A DNA stretch of 64,000 nt from Liolophura sinensis (lineage: Eukaryota; Mollusca; Polyplacophora; Chitonida; Chitonidae): contig NW_027018137.1 of assembly GCF_032854445.1 (NCBI RefSeq), positions 1-64,000 of the forward strand, written 5' to 3'. Below, piece by piece: positions 26,001-39,026 of this stretch; the stretch's first letter is position 1; the number at the start of each line of letters is the position of its first letter. The notes beneath the pieces were generated by a model, which was not told the DNA's origin, made no database searches, and saw only the letters and a list, made by a program, of their open reading frames with translations. Both the position numbers and the translations under genes were made by a program.

Positions 26001-26929
26001 GAATGGTGCAAACCGCGTTGCTCTCCGACCAATACTTTTGGCTGTAGCAACAATTGAATGATCATTGATGACAAAATCACGTGCCTAGCAACGGCTTTTA
26101 CTCCATGGAAACCAGGGAAATTTGCAATTTTTTAAACAGCTGCCGATGCCTGGCCCAATTCCGCATCTTTTGGCACCTTATTGATGTGGGTCAGTGTTCA
26201 ATTGTACTTTTTACAGCAGACTGTATCTAGTACTTTGTGTTTTTTATGTACAAATGGTGTGGTTTTTTCTACACGTAGATAAAGACATTGAGATTGTCTT
26301 GGACTTAGAAGTAAGACAATTGCTGGGTGAGGTAAATGGGCTGAGGCCAAAGATTTGACGTCTTCTGGGCTACCGAAGGGCACATAACTTATAGTCAAAA
26401 GTTGAATATAGTAATGACCAGTGGCGATGGTACATAGTACAGTGTAGCCGATTTCAATTAACAAAAAGACCAGGCAAAAATGCAAAAGTAGAAAAACTGT
26501 TCCAGTGCTGCTCGTAAGAGGCTAATCCGACGTATTTTTTGACGAGAAATCGAATGGTGCAAACCGCGTTGCTCTCCGACCAATACTTTTGGCTGTAGCG
26601 ACAATTGAATGATCATTGATGTCAAAATAACGTGGCTAGAAACGGTTTTTACTCCATGGAAACCAGGGAAATTTGCAATTGTTTAAACAGCTGCCGATGC
26701 CTGGCCCAATTCCGCATCTTTTGGCACCTTATTGATGTGGGTCAGTGTTCAATTGTACTTTTTACAGCAGACTGTATCTAGTACTTTGTGTTTTTTATGT
26801 ACAAATGGTGTGGTTTTTTCTACACGTAGATAAAGACATTGAGATTGTCTTGGACTTAGAAGTAAGACAATTGCTGGGTGAGTTAAATGGGCTTAGGCCA
26901 AAGATTTGTCGTCTTCTGGGCTAGCGAAG

Positions 26930-29130
26930 GGCACATAACTTATAGTCAAAAGTTGAATATAGTAATGACCAGTCGCGATGGTACATAGTACAGTGTAGCC
27001 GATTTCAATTAACAAAAAGATCAGGCAAAAATGAAAAAGTGGAAAAACTGTTCCAGTGCTGCTGGTATAAGTCTAATCCGACGTATTTTTTGACGAGAAA
27101 TCGAATGGTGCAAACCGCGTTGCTCTCCGACCAACACTTTTGGCTGTAGCGACAATTGAATGATCATTGATGACAAAATCACGTGCCTAGCAACGGCTCT
27201 TACTCCATGGAAACCAGGGAAATTTGCAATTTTTTAAACAGCTGCCGATGCCTGGCCCAATTCCGCATCTTTTGGCACCTTATTGATGTGGGTCAGTGTT
27301 CAATTCTACTTTTTACAGCAGGACTGTATCTAGTACTTTGTGTTTTTTATGTACAAATGGTGTGGTTTTTCTACACGTAGATAAAGACATTGAGATTGTC
27401 TTGGACTTAGAAGTAAGACAATTGCTGGGTGAGTTAAATGGGCTAAGCCCAAAGATTTGACGTCTTCTGGGCTACCGAAGGGCACATAACTTATAGTCAA
27501 AAGTTGAATATAGTAATGACCAGTGGCGATGGTACATAGTACAGTGTAGCCGATTTCAATTAACAAAAAGACCAGGCAAAAATGCAAAAGTAGAAAAACT
27601 GTTCCAGTGCTGCTGGTAAGAGGCTAATCCGACGTATTTTTTGACGAGAAATCGAATGGTGCAAACCGCGTTGCTCTCCGACCAATACTTTTGGCTGTAG
27701 CGACAATTGAATGATCATTGATGTCAAAACAACGTGGCTAGCAACGGTTTTTTACTCCATGGAAACCAGGGAAATTTGCAATTGTTTAAACAGCTGCCGA
27801 TGCCTGGCCCAATTCCGCATCTTTTGGCACCTTATTGATGTGGGTCAGTGTTCAATTGTACTTTTTACAGCAGACTGTATCTAGTACTTTGTGTTTTTTA
27901 TGTACAAATGGTGTGGTTTTTCTACACGTAGATAAAGACATTGAGATTGTCTAGACAATTGCTGGGTGATGTCAAATGGGCTTAGGCCAAAGATTTGACG
28001 TCTTCTGGGCTACCGAAGGGCACATAACTTATAGTCAAAAAGTTGAATATAGTAATGACCAGTTGCGATGGTACATAGTACAGTGTAGCCGATTTCAATT
28101 AACAAAAAGACCAGGCAAAAATGCAAAAGTGGAAAAACTCTTCCAGTGCTGCTGGTAAGAGGCTAATGCGACGTATTTTGTGACGAGAAAATCGAATGGT
28201 GCAAACCGCGTTGCTCTCCGACCAATACTTTTGGCTGTAGCGACAATTGAATGATCATTGATGACAAAATCACTTGCCTAGCAACGGCTCTTACTCCATG
28301 GAAACCAGGGAAATTTGCAATTTTTTAAACAGCTGCCGATGGCCTGGCCCCAATTCCGCATCTTTTGGCACCTTATTGATGTGGGGTCAGCGTTCATTTG
28401 TACTTTTTTACAGCAGACTGTATCTAGTACTTTGTCTTTTTTATGTACAAATGGTGTGGTTTTTCTACACGTAAATAAAGACATTGAGATTGTCTTGGAC
28501 TTAGCAGTAAGACAATTGCTGGGTTGAGTTAAATGGGCTCAGGGCCAAAGATTTGACGTCTTCTGGGCTACCGAAGGGCACATAACTTATAGTCAAAAGT
28601 TGAATATAGTAATGACCAGTCGCGATGGTACATAGTACAGTTTAGCCGATTTCAATTAATAAAAAAGACCAGGCAAAAATGCAAAATGGGAAAAAACTGT
28701 TCCCAGTGCTGCTGGTAAGAGGCTAATACGACGTATTTTGTGACGAGAAATCGAATGGTGCAAACCGCGTTGCTCTCCGACAAATACTTTTGTCTCTAGC
28801 GACAATTGAATGATCATTGATGACAAAATCACTTGCCTAGCAACGGCTCTTACTCCATGGAAACCAGGGAAATTTGCAATTTTTTAAACAGCTGCCGATG
28901 CCTGGCCCAATTCCGCATCTTTTGGTACCTTATTGATGTGGGTCAGTGTTCAATTGTACTTTTTACAGCAGACTGTATCTAGTACTTTGTGTTTTTTCAT
29001 GTACAAATGGTGTGGTTTTTCTACACGTAGATAAAGACATTGAGATTGTCTTGGACTTAGAAGTAAGACACTTGCTGGGTGAGTTAAATGGGATAAGCCC
29101 AAAGATTTGACGTCTTCTGGGCTACCGAAG
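26930..29130. repeat. Transition units, partly indel-rich
   Basis: Units start at 26930, 27481, 28019 and 28577, with lengths 551, 538, 558 and 554 bp. The 538-bp unit holds the 14-bp loop deletion at 27952/27953. The 558- and 554-bp units contain doubled bases (GGCCTGGCCCC near 28340, GTGGGGTCAG near 28381, TTGAGTT near 28523, GGGAAAAAACTGTTCCC near 28687). They otherwise look like less accurate copies of the clean units at 29131 and 29681. Confidence 0.85.
27946..27959. repeat. Perfect 14-bp palindrome created by exact loss of a hairpin loop
   Basis: The sequence here is ATTGTCTAGACAAT, which equals its own reverse complement. In the standard unit the arms ATTGTCT (unit positions 465-471) and AGACAAT (486-492) are separated by the 14 bases TGGACTTAGAAGTA. 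Here those 14 bases, and nothing else, are missing. This unit is 538 bp: minus 14, plus two single-base insertions elsewhere in it. Confidence 0.9.
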
Positions 29131-32100
29131 GGCACATAACTTATAGTCAAAAGTTGAATATAGTAATGACCAGTGGCGATGGTACATAGTACAGTGTAGC
29201 CGATTTCAATTAACAAAAAGACCAGGCAAAAATGCAAAAGTAGAAAAACTGTTCCAGTGCTGCTGGTGAGAGTCTAATCCGACGTATTTTGTGACGAGAA
29301 ATCGAATGGTGCAAACCGCGTTGCTCTCCGACCAATACTTTTGGCTGTAGCGACAATTGAATGATCATTGATGACAAAATCACTTGCCTAGCAACGGCTC
29401 TTACTCCATGGAAACCAGGGAAATTTGCAATTTTTTAAACAGCTGCCGATGCCTGGCCCAATTCCGCATCTTTTGGCACCTTATTGATGTGGGTCAGCGT
29501 TCATTTGTACTTTTTACAGCAGACTGTATCTAGTACTTTGTCTTTTTTATGTACAAATGGTGTGGTTTTTCTACACGTAAATAAAGACATTGAGATTGTC
29601 TTGGACTTAGCAGTAAGACAATTGCTGGGTGAGTTAAATGGGCTCAGGCCAAAGATTTGACGTCTTCTGGGCTACCGAAGGGCACATAACTTATAGTCAA
29701 AAGTTGAATATAGTAATGACCAGTCGCGATGGTACATAGTACAGTGTAGCCGATTTCAATTAATAAAAAGACCAGGCAAAAATGCAAAATGGAAAAACTG
29801 TTCCAGTGCTGCTGGTAAGAGGCTAATACGACGTATTTTGTGACGAGAAATCGAATGGTGCAAACCGCGTTGCTCTCCGACAAATACTTTTGTCTGTAGC
29901 GACAATTGAATGATCATTGATGACAAAATCACTTGCCTAGCAACGGCTCTTACTCCATGGAAACCAGGGAAATTTGCAATTTTTTCAACAGCTGCCGATG
30001 CCTGGCCCAATTCCGCATCTTTTGGTACCTTATTGATGTGGGTCAGTGTTCAATTGTACTTTTTACAGCAGACTGTATCTAGTACTTTGTGTTTTTATGT
30101 ACAAATGGTGTGGTTTTTCTACAAGTAGATAAAGACATTGAAATTGTCTTGGACTTAGAAGTAAGACACTTGCTGGGTGAGTTAAATGGGCTTAGCCCAA
30201 AGATTTGACGTCTTCTGGGCTACCGAAGGGCACATAACTTATAGTCAATAGTTGAATATAGTAATAACCAGTCACGATGGTACATAGTACAGTGTAGCCG
30301 ATTTCAATTAACAAAAAGAAAAGGCAAAAATGCAAAAGTGGAAAAACTGTTCCAGTGCTGCTGGTAAGAGGCTAATACGACGTATTTTGTGACGAGAAAT
30401 CGAATGGTGCAAACCGAGTTGCTCTCCGACCAATACTTTTGGCTGTAGCGACAATTGAATGATCATTGATGACAAAGTCACGTGCCTAGCAACGGCTCTT
30501 ATTCCATGGAAACCAGGGAAATTTGCAATTTTTTAAACAGCCTCAGATGCCTGGCCCAATTCCGCATCTTTTGACACCTTATTGATGTGGGTCAGTGTTC
30601 AATTGTACTTTTTACAGCAGACTGTATCTAGTACTTTGTGTTTTTCATGTACAAATGGTGTGGTTTTTCTACACGTAGATAAAGACATTGAGATTGTCTT
30701 GGACTTAGAAGTAAGACACTTGCTGGGTGAGTTAAATGGGATAAGCCCAAAGATTTGACGTCTTCTGGGCTACCGAAGGGCACATAACTTATAGTCAAAA
30801 GTTGAATATAGTAATGACCAGTGGCGATGGTACATAGTACAGTGTAGCCGATTTCAATTAACAAAAAGACCAGGCAAAAATGCAAAAGTAGAAAAACTGT
30901 TCCAGTGCTGCTGGTGAGAGTCTAATCCGACGTATTTTGTGACGAGAAATCGAATGGTGCAAACCGCGTTGCTCTCCGACCAATACTTTTGGCTGTAGCG
31001 ACAATTGAATGATCATTGATGACAAAATCACTTGCCTAGCAACGGCTCTTACTCCATGGAAACCAGGGAAATTTGCAATTTTTTAAACAGCTGCCGATGC
31101 CTGGCCCAATTCCGCATCTTTTGGCACCTTATTGATGTGGGTCAGCGTTCATTTGTACTTTTTACAGCAGACTGTATCTAGTACTTTGTCTTTTTTATGT
31201 ACAAATGGTGTGGTTTTTCTACACGTAAATAAAGACATTGAGATTGTCTTGGACTTAGCAGTAAGACAATTGCTGGGTGAGTTAAATGGGCTCAGGCCAA
31301 AGATTTGACGTCTTCTGGGCTACCGAAGGGCACATAACTTATAGTCAAAAGTTGAATATAGTAATGACCAGTCGCGATGGTACATAGTACAGTGTAGCCG
31401 ATTTCAATTAATAAAAAGACCAGGCAAAAATGCAAAATGGAAAAACTGTTCCAGTGCTGCTGGTAAGAGGCTAATACGACGTATTTTGTGACGAGAAATC
31501 GAATGGTGCAAACCGCGTTGCTCTCCGACCAATACTTTTGGCTGTAGCGACAATTGAATGATCATTGATGACAAAATCACTTGCCTAGCAACGGCTCTTA
31601 CTCCATGGAAACCAGGGAAATTTGCAATTTTTTCAACAGCTGCCGATGCCTGGCCCAATTCCGCATCTTTTGGTACCTTATTGATGTGGGTCAGTGTTTA
31701 ATTGTACTTTTTACAGCAGACTGTATCTAGTACTTTGTGTTTTTATGTACAAATGGTGTGGTTTTTCTACAAGTAGATAAAGACATTGAAATTGTCTTGG
31801 ACTTAGAAGTAAGACACTTGCTGGGTGAGTTAAATGGGCTTAGCCCAAAGATTTGACGTCTTCTGGGCTACCGAAGGGCACATAACTTATAGTCAATAGT
31901 TGAATATAGTAATAACCAGTCACGATGGTACATAGTACAGTGTAGCCGATTTCAATTAACAAAAAGAAAAGGCAAAAATGCAAAAGTGGAAAAACTGTTC
32001 CAGTGCTGCTGGTAAGAGGCTAATACGACGTATTTTGTGACGAGAAATCGAATGGTGCAAACCGCGTTGCTCTCCGACCAATACTTTTGGCTGTAGCGAC

Positions 32101-35100
32101 AATTGAATGATCATTGATGACAAAATCACTTGCCTAGCAACGGCTCTTACTCCATGGAAACCAGGGAAATTTGCAATTTTTTAAACAGCTGCCGATGCCT
32201 GGCCCAATTCCGCATCTTTTGGTACCTTATTGATGTGGGTCAGTGTTCAATTGTAATTTTTACAGAAGACTGTATCTAGTACTTTGTGTTTTTTATGTAC
32301 AAATGGTGTGGTTTTTCTACACGTAAATAAAGACATTGAGATTGTCTTGGACTTAGAAGTAAGACAATTGCTGGGTGAGTTAAATGGGCTCAGGCCAAAG
32401 ATTTGACGTCTTCTGGGCTAGCGAAGGGCACATAACTTATAGTCAAAAGTTGAATATAGTAATGACCAGTCGCGATGGTACATAGTACAGTGTAGCCGAT
32501 TTCAATTAACAAAAAGATCAGGCAAAAATGCAAAAGTGGAAAAACTGTTCCAGTGCTGCTGGTATAAGTCTAATCCGACGTATTTTTTGACGAGAAATCG
32601 AATGGTGCAAACCGCGTTGCTCTCCGACCAACACTTTTGGCTGTAGCGACAATTGAATGATCATTGATGACAAAATCATGTGCCTAGCAACGGCTCTTAC
32701 TCCATGGAAACCAGGGAAATTTGCAATTTTTTAAACAGCTGCCGATGCCTGGCCCAATTCCGCATCTTTTTGCACCTTATTGATGTGGGTCAGTGTTCAA
32801 TTGTACTTTTTACAGCAGACTGTATCTAGTACTTTGTGTTTTTTATGTACAAATGGTGTGGTTTTTCTACACGTAGATAAAGACATTGAGATTGTCTTGG
32901 ACTTAGAAGTAAGACAATTGCTGGGTGAGTTAAATGGGCTGAGCCCAAAGATTTGACGTCTTCTGGGCTAGCGAAGGGCACATAACTTATAGTCAAAAGT
33001 TGAATATAGTAATGACCAGTCGCGATGGTACATAGTACAGTGTAGCCGATTTCAATTAACAAAAAGATCAGGCAAAAATGCAAAAGTGGAAAAACTGTTC
33101 CAGTGCTGCTGGTATAAGTCTAATCCGACGTATTTTTTGACGAGAAATCGAATGGTGCAAACCGCGTTGCTCTCCGACCAACACTTTTGGCTGTAGCGAC
33201 TATTGAATGATCATTGATGACAAAATCACGTGCCTAGCAACGGCTCTTACTCCATGGAAACCAGGGAAATTTGCAATTTTTTAAACAGCTGCCGATGCCT
33301 GGCCCAATTCCGCATCTTTTGGCACCTTATTGATGTGGGTCAGTGTTCAATTGTACTTTTTACAGCAGACTGTACCTAGTACTTTGTGTTTTTTATGTAC
33401 AAATGGTGTGGTTTTTCTACACGTAGATAAAGACATTGAGATTGTCTTCGACTTAGAAGTAAGACAATTGCTGGGTGAGTCAAATGGGCTTAGGCCAAAG
33501 ATTTGACGTCTTCTGGGCTACCGAAGGGCACATAACTTATAGTCAAAAGTTGAATATAGTAATGACCAGTCGCGATGGTACATAGTACAGTGTAGCCGAT
33601 TTCAATTAACAAAAAGACCAGGCAAAAATGCAAAAGTGGAAAAACTGTTCCAGTGCTGCTGGTAAGAGGCTAATGCGACGTATTTTTTGACGAGAAATCG
33701 AATGGTGCAAACCGCGTTGCTCTCCGACCAATACTTTTGGCTGTAGCAACAATTGAATGATCATTGATGACAAAACTACGTGCCTAGCAACGGCTCTTAC
33801 TCCATGGAAACCAGGGAAATTTGCAATTTTTTAAACAGCTGCCGATGCCTGGCCCAATTCCGCATCTTTTGGCACCTTATTGATGTGGGTCAGCGTTCAT
33901 TTGTACTTTTTACAGCAGACTGTATCTAGTACTTTGTCTTTTTTATGTACAAATGGTGTGGTTTTTCTACACGTAAATAAAGACATTGAGATTGTCTTGG
34001 ACTTAGCAGTAAGACAATTGCTGGGTGAGTTAAATGGGCTCAGGCCAAAGATTTGACGTCTTCTGGGCTACCGAAGGGCACATAACTTATAGTCAAAAGT
34101 TGAATATAGTAATGACCAGTCGCGATGGTACATAGTACAGTGTAGCCGATTTCAATTAATAAAAAGACCAGGCAAAAATGCAAAATGGAAAAACTGTTCC
34201 AGTGCTGCTGGTAAGAGGCTAATACGACGTATTTTGTGACGAGAAATCGAATGGTGCAAACCGCGTTGCTCTCCGACAAATACTTTTGTCTGTAGCGACA
34301 ATTGAATGATCATTGATGACAAAATCACTTGCCTAGCAACGGCTCTTACTCCATGGAAACCAGGGAAATTTGCAATTTTTTCAACAGCTGCCGATGCCTG
34401 GCCCAATTCCGCATCTTTTGGTACCTTATTGATGTGGGTCAGTGTTCAATTGTACTTTTTACAGCAGACTGTATCTAGTACTTTGTGTTTTTATGTACAA
34501 ATGGTGTGGTTTTTCTACAAGTAGATAAAGACATTGAAATTGTCTTGGACTTAGAAGTAAGACACTTGCTGGGTGAGTTAAATGGGCTTAGCCCAAAGAT
34601 TTGACGTCTTCTGGGCTACCGAAGGGCACATAACTTATAGTCAATAGTTGAATATAGTAATAACCAGTCACGATGGTACATAGTACAGTGTAGCCGATTT
34701 CAATTAACAAAAAGAAAAGGCAAAAATGCAAAAGTGGAAAAACTGTTCCAGTGCTGCTGGTAAGAGGCTAATACGACGTATTTTGTGACGAGAAATCGAA
34801 TGGTGCAAACCGAGTTGCTCTCCGACCAATACTTTTGGCTGTAGCGACAATTGAATGATCATTGATGACAAAGTCACGTGCCTAGCAACGGCTCTTATTC
34901 CATGGAAACCAGGGAAATTTGCAATTTTTTAAACAGCCTCAGATGCCTGGCCTAATTCCGCATCTTTTGACACCTTATTGATGTGGGTCAGTGTTCAATT
35001 GTACTTTTTACAGCAGACTGTATCTAGTACTTTGTGTTTTTCATGTACAAATGGTGTGGTTTTTCTACACGTAGATAAAGACATTGAAATTGTCTTGGAC

Positions 35101-38100
35101 TTAGAAGTAAGACACTTGCTGGGTGAGTTAAATGGGATAAGCCCAAAGATTTGACGTCTTCTGGGCTACCGAAGGGCACATAACTTATAGTCAAAAGTTG
35201 AATATAGTAATGACCAGTGGCGATGGTACATAGTACAGTGTAGCCGATTTCAATTAACAAAAAGACCAGGCAAAAATGCAAAAGTAGAAAAACTGTTCCA
35301 GTTCTGCTGGTGAGAGTCTAATCCGACGTATTTTGTGACGAGAAATCGAATGGTGCAAACCGCGTTGCTCTCCGACCAATACTTTTGTCTGTAGCGACAT
35401 TTGAATGATCATTGATGACAAAATCACTTGCCTAGCAACGGCTGTTACTCCATGGAAACCAGGGAAATTTGCAATTTTTTAAACAGCTGCCGATGCCTGG
35501 CCCAATTCCGCATCTTTTGGTACCTTATTGATGTGGGTCAGTGTTCAATTGTAATTTTTACAGCAGACTGTATCTAGTACTTTGTGTTTTTTATGTACAA
35601 ATGGTGTGGTTTTTCTACACGTAAATAAAGACATTGAGATTGTCTTGGACTTAGAAGTAAGACAATTGCTGGGTGAGTTAAATGGGCTGAGGCCAAAGAT
35701 TTGACGTCTTCTGGGCTAGCGAAGGGCACATAACTTATAGTCAAAAGTTGAATATAGTAATGACCAGTCGCGATGGTACATAGTACAGTGTAGCCGATTT
35801 CAATTAACAAAAAGATCAGGCAAAAATGCAAAAGTGGAAAAACTGTTCCAGTGCTGCTGCTATAAGTCTAATCCGACGTATTTTTTGACGAGAAATCGAA
35901 TGGTGCAAACCGCGTTGCTCTCCGACCAACACTTTTGGCTGTAGCGACAATTGAATGATCATTGATGACAAAATCACGTGCCTAGCAACGGCTCTTACTC
36001 CATGGAAACCAGGGAAATTTGCAATTTTTTAAACAGCTGCCGATGCCTGGCCCAATTCCGCATCTTTTGGCACCTTATTGATGTGGGTCAGTGTTCAATT
36101 GTACTTTTTACAGCAGACTGTATCTAGTACTTTGTGTTTTTTATGTACAAATGGTGTGGTTTTTCTACACGTAGATAAAGACATTGAGATTGTCTTGGAC
36201 TTAGAAGTAAGACAATTGCTGGGTGAGCTAAATGGGCTGAGCCCAAAGATTTGACGTCTTCTGGGCTAGCGAAGGGCACATAACTTATAGTCAAAAGTTG
36301 AATATAGTAATGACCAGTGGCGATGGTACATAGTACAGTGTAGCCGATTTCAATTAACAAAAAGATCAGGCAAAAATGCAAAAGTAGAAAAACTGTTCCA
36401 GTGCTGCTGGTATAAGTCTAATCCGACGTATTTTTTGACGAGAAATCGAATGGTGCAAACCGCGTTGCTCTCCGACCAACACTTTTGGCTGTAGCGACTA
36501 TTGAATGATCATTGATGACAAAATCACGTGCCTAGCAACGGCTCTTACTCCATGGAAACCAGGGAAATTTGCAATTTTTTAAACAGCTGCCGATGCCTGG
36601 CCCAATTCCGCATCTTTTGGCACCTTATTGATGTGGGTCAGTGTTCAATTGTACTTTTTACAGCAGACTGTATCTAGTACTTTGTGTTTTTTATGTACAA
36701 ATGGTGTGGTTTTTCTACACGTAGATAAAGACATTGAGATTGTCTTCGACTTAGAAGTAAGACAATTGCTGGGTGAGTCAAATGGGCTTAGGCCAAAGAT
36801 TTGACGTCTTCTGGGCTACCGAAGGGCACATAACTTATAGTCAAAAGTTGAATATAGTAATGACCAGTCGCGATGGTACATAGTACAGTGTAGCCGATTT
36901 CAATTAACAAAAAGACCAGGCAAAAATGCAAAAGTGGAAAAACTGTTCCAGTGCTGCTGGTAAGAGGCTAATGCGACGTATTTTTTGACGAGAAATCGAA
37001 TGGTGCAAACCGCGTTGCTCTCCGACCAATACTTTTGGCTGTAGCAACAATTGAATGATCATTGATGACAAAACTACGTGCCTAGCAACGGCTCTTACTC
37101 CATGGAAACCAGGGAAATTTGCAATTTTTTAAGCAGCCTCCGATGCCTGGCCCAATTCCGCATCTTTTGGAACCTTATTGATGTGGGTCAGTGTTCAATT
37201 GTACTTTTTTACAGCTGACTGTATCTAGTACTTTGTGTTTTTTATGTACAAATGGTGTGGTTTTTCTACACGTAGATAAAGACATTGAGATTGTCTTGGA
37301 CTGAGAAGTAAGACAATTGCTGGGTGAGTTAAATGGGCTAAGCCCAAAGATTTGACGTCTTCTGGGCTACCGAAGGGCACATAACTTATAGTCAAAAGTT
37401 GAATATAGTAATGACCAGTGGCGATGGTACATAGTACAGTGTAGCCGATTTCAATTAACAAAAAGACCAGGCAAAAATGCAAAAGTGGAAAAACTGTTCC
37501 AGTGCTGCTGGTAAGGGGCTAATGCGACGTATTTTTTGACGAGAAATCGAATGGTGCAAACCGCGTTGCTCTCCGACCAATACTTTTGGCTGTAGCGATA
37601 ATTGAATGATCATTGATGACAAAATTACGTGCCTAGCAACGGCTCTTACTCCATGGAAACCAGGGAAATTTGCAATTTTTTAAACAGCTGCCGATGCCTG
37701 GCCCAATTCCGCATCTTTTGGCACCTTATTGATGTGGGTCAGCGTTCAATTGTACTTTTTACAGCAGACTGTATCTAGTACTTTGTGTTTTTTATGTACA
37801 AAATGGTGTGGTTTTTCTACACGTAGATAAAGACATTGAGATTGTCTTGGACTTAGAAGTAAGACAATTGCTGGGTGAGTTAAATGGGCTTAGCCCAAAG
37901 ATTTGACGTCTTCTGGGCTACCGAAGGGCACATAACTTATAGTCAAAAGTTGAATATAGTAATGACCAGTGGCGATGGTACATAGTACAGTGTAGCCGAT
38001 TTCAATTAACAAAAAGACCAGGCAAAAATGCAAAAGTAGAAAAACTGTTCCAGTGCTGCTCGTAAGAGGCTAATCCGGCGTATTTTTTGACGAGAAATCG

Positions 38101-39026
38101 AATGGTGCAAACCGCGTTGCTCTCCGACCAATACTTTTGTCTGTAGCGACAATTGAATGATCATTGATGTCAAAATAACGTGGCTAGCAACGGTTTTTAC
38201 TCCATGGAAACCATGGAAATTTGCAATTTTTTAAACAGCTGCCGATGCCTGGCCCAATTCCGCATCTTTTGGCACCTTATTGATGTGGGTCAGTGTTCAA
38301 TTGTACTTTTTACAGCAGACTGTATCTAGTACTTTGTGTTTTTTATGTACAAATGGTGTGGTTTTTCTACACGTAGATAAAGACATTGAGATTGTCTTGG
38401 ACTTAGAAGTAAGACAATTGCTGGGTGAGTTAAATGGGCTTAGCCCAAAGATTTGACGTCTTCTGGGCTACCGAAGGGCACATAACTTATAGTCAAAAGT
38501 TGAATATAGTAATGACCAGTGGCGATGGTACATAGTACAGTGTAGCCGATTTCAATTAACAAAAAGACCAGGCAAAAATGCAAAAGTAGAAAAACTGTTC
38601 CAGTGCTGCTCGTAAGAGGCTAATCCGGCGTATTTTTTGACGAGAAATCGAATGGTGCAAACCGCGTTGCTCTCCGACCAATACTTTTGTCTGTAGCGAC
38701 AATTGAATGATCATTGATGTCAAAATAACGTGGCTAGCAACGGTTTTTACTCCATGGAAACCATGGAAATTTGCAATTTTTTAAACAGCTGCCGATGCCT
38801 GGCCCAATTCCGCATCTTTTGGCACCTTATTGATGTGGGTCAGTGTTCAATTGTACTTTTTACAGCAGACTGTATCTAGTACTTTGTGTTTTTTATGTAC
38901 AAATGGTGTGGTTTTTCTACACGTAGATAAAGACATTGAGATTGTCTTGGACTTAGAAGTAAGACACTTGCTGGGTGAGTTAATTGGGCTAAGCCCAAAG
39001 ATTTGACGTCTTCTGGGCTACCGAAG
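29131..39026. repeat. Sub-array of 18 units with nested 3-, 6- and 8-unit duplications
   Basis: Units start at 29131, 29681, 30229, 30779, 31329, 31877, 32427, 32977, 33527, 34077, 34625, 35175, 35725, 36275, 36825, 37376, 37927 and 38477. The series 29131-30778 recurs at 30779-32426 (three units). The series 29681-about 31250 recurs at 34077-about 35650, shifted 4396 bp (eight units). The series 32427-about 34000 resembles 35725-about 37300, shifted 3298 bp (six units). Marks include AATTAATAAAAAG with AAAATGGAAAAAC, TTTCAACAGC, GCGTTCATTTG with TTTGTCTTTT, and CTTAGCAGTAAG. Confidence 0.9.
37927..39026. repeat. Recently duplicated single unit
   Basis: Units 37927-38476 and 38477-39026 share two marks not seen elsewhere in the window, AATCCGGCG and AAACCATGGAAAT. 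They read the same up to unit position about 490. There the second copy switches to GACACTTGCTGG and GTTAATTGGGC, as in the unit starting 41776. This fits single-unit duplication followed by exchange near the inverted-repeat arms. Confidence 0.85.

Larger units (their letters stand above)
20884..26929. repeat. Sub-array: 1649-bp tandem duplication grading into an 1100-bp dimer pattern
   Basis: Units start at 20884, 21433, 21983, 22531, 23079, 23630, 24180, 24729, 25279, 25828 and 26379. Units 21433 and 23079 share the rare CAGTCCCGTTGG. Units 21983, 23630 and 24729 share GCTAATCGGACG and AATTGTTTAAAC. Units 22531, 24180 and 25279 share GTAGAAAAAGTG and AATCCTACG. From 23630 to 25827 the last two types alternate as an 1100-bp dimer. 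GGGTGAGGTAAATGG is a mark of this region. Confidence 0.9.

Noticed and set aside
32826-33083. Recurrent minus-strand open frame of 78-85 codons with hydrophobic stretches, present in dozens of units
   Set aside because: It recurs only because the unit recurs. Single-base indels break or retarget it in many units. Most differences between copies change the amino acid (for example V/I/F near the start and the three-residue segment before HLTHP), so no protein-level constraint is visible. No start context, intron or partner gene supports it.
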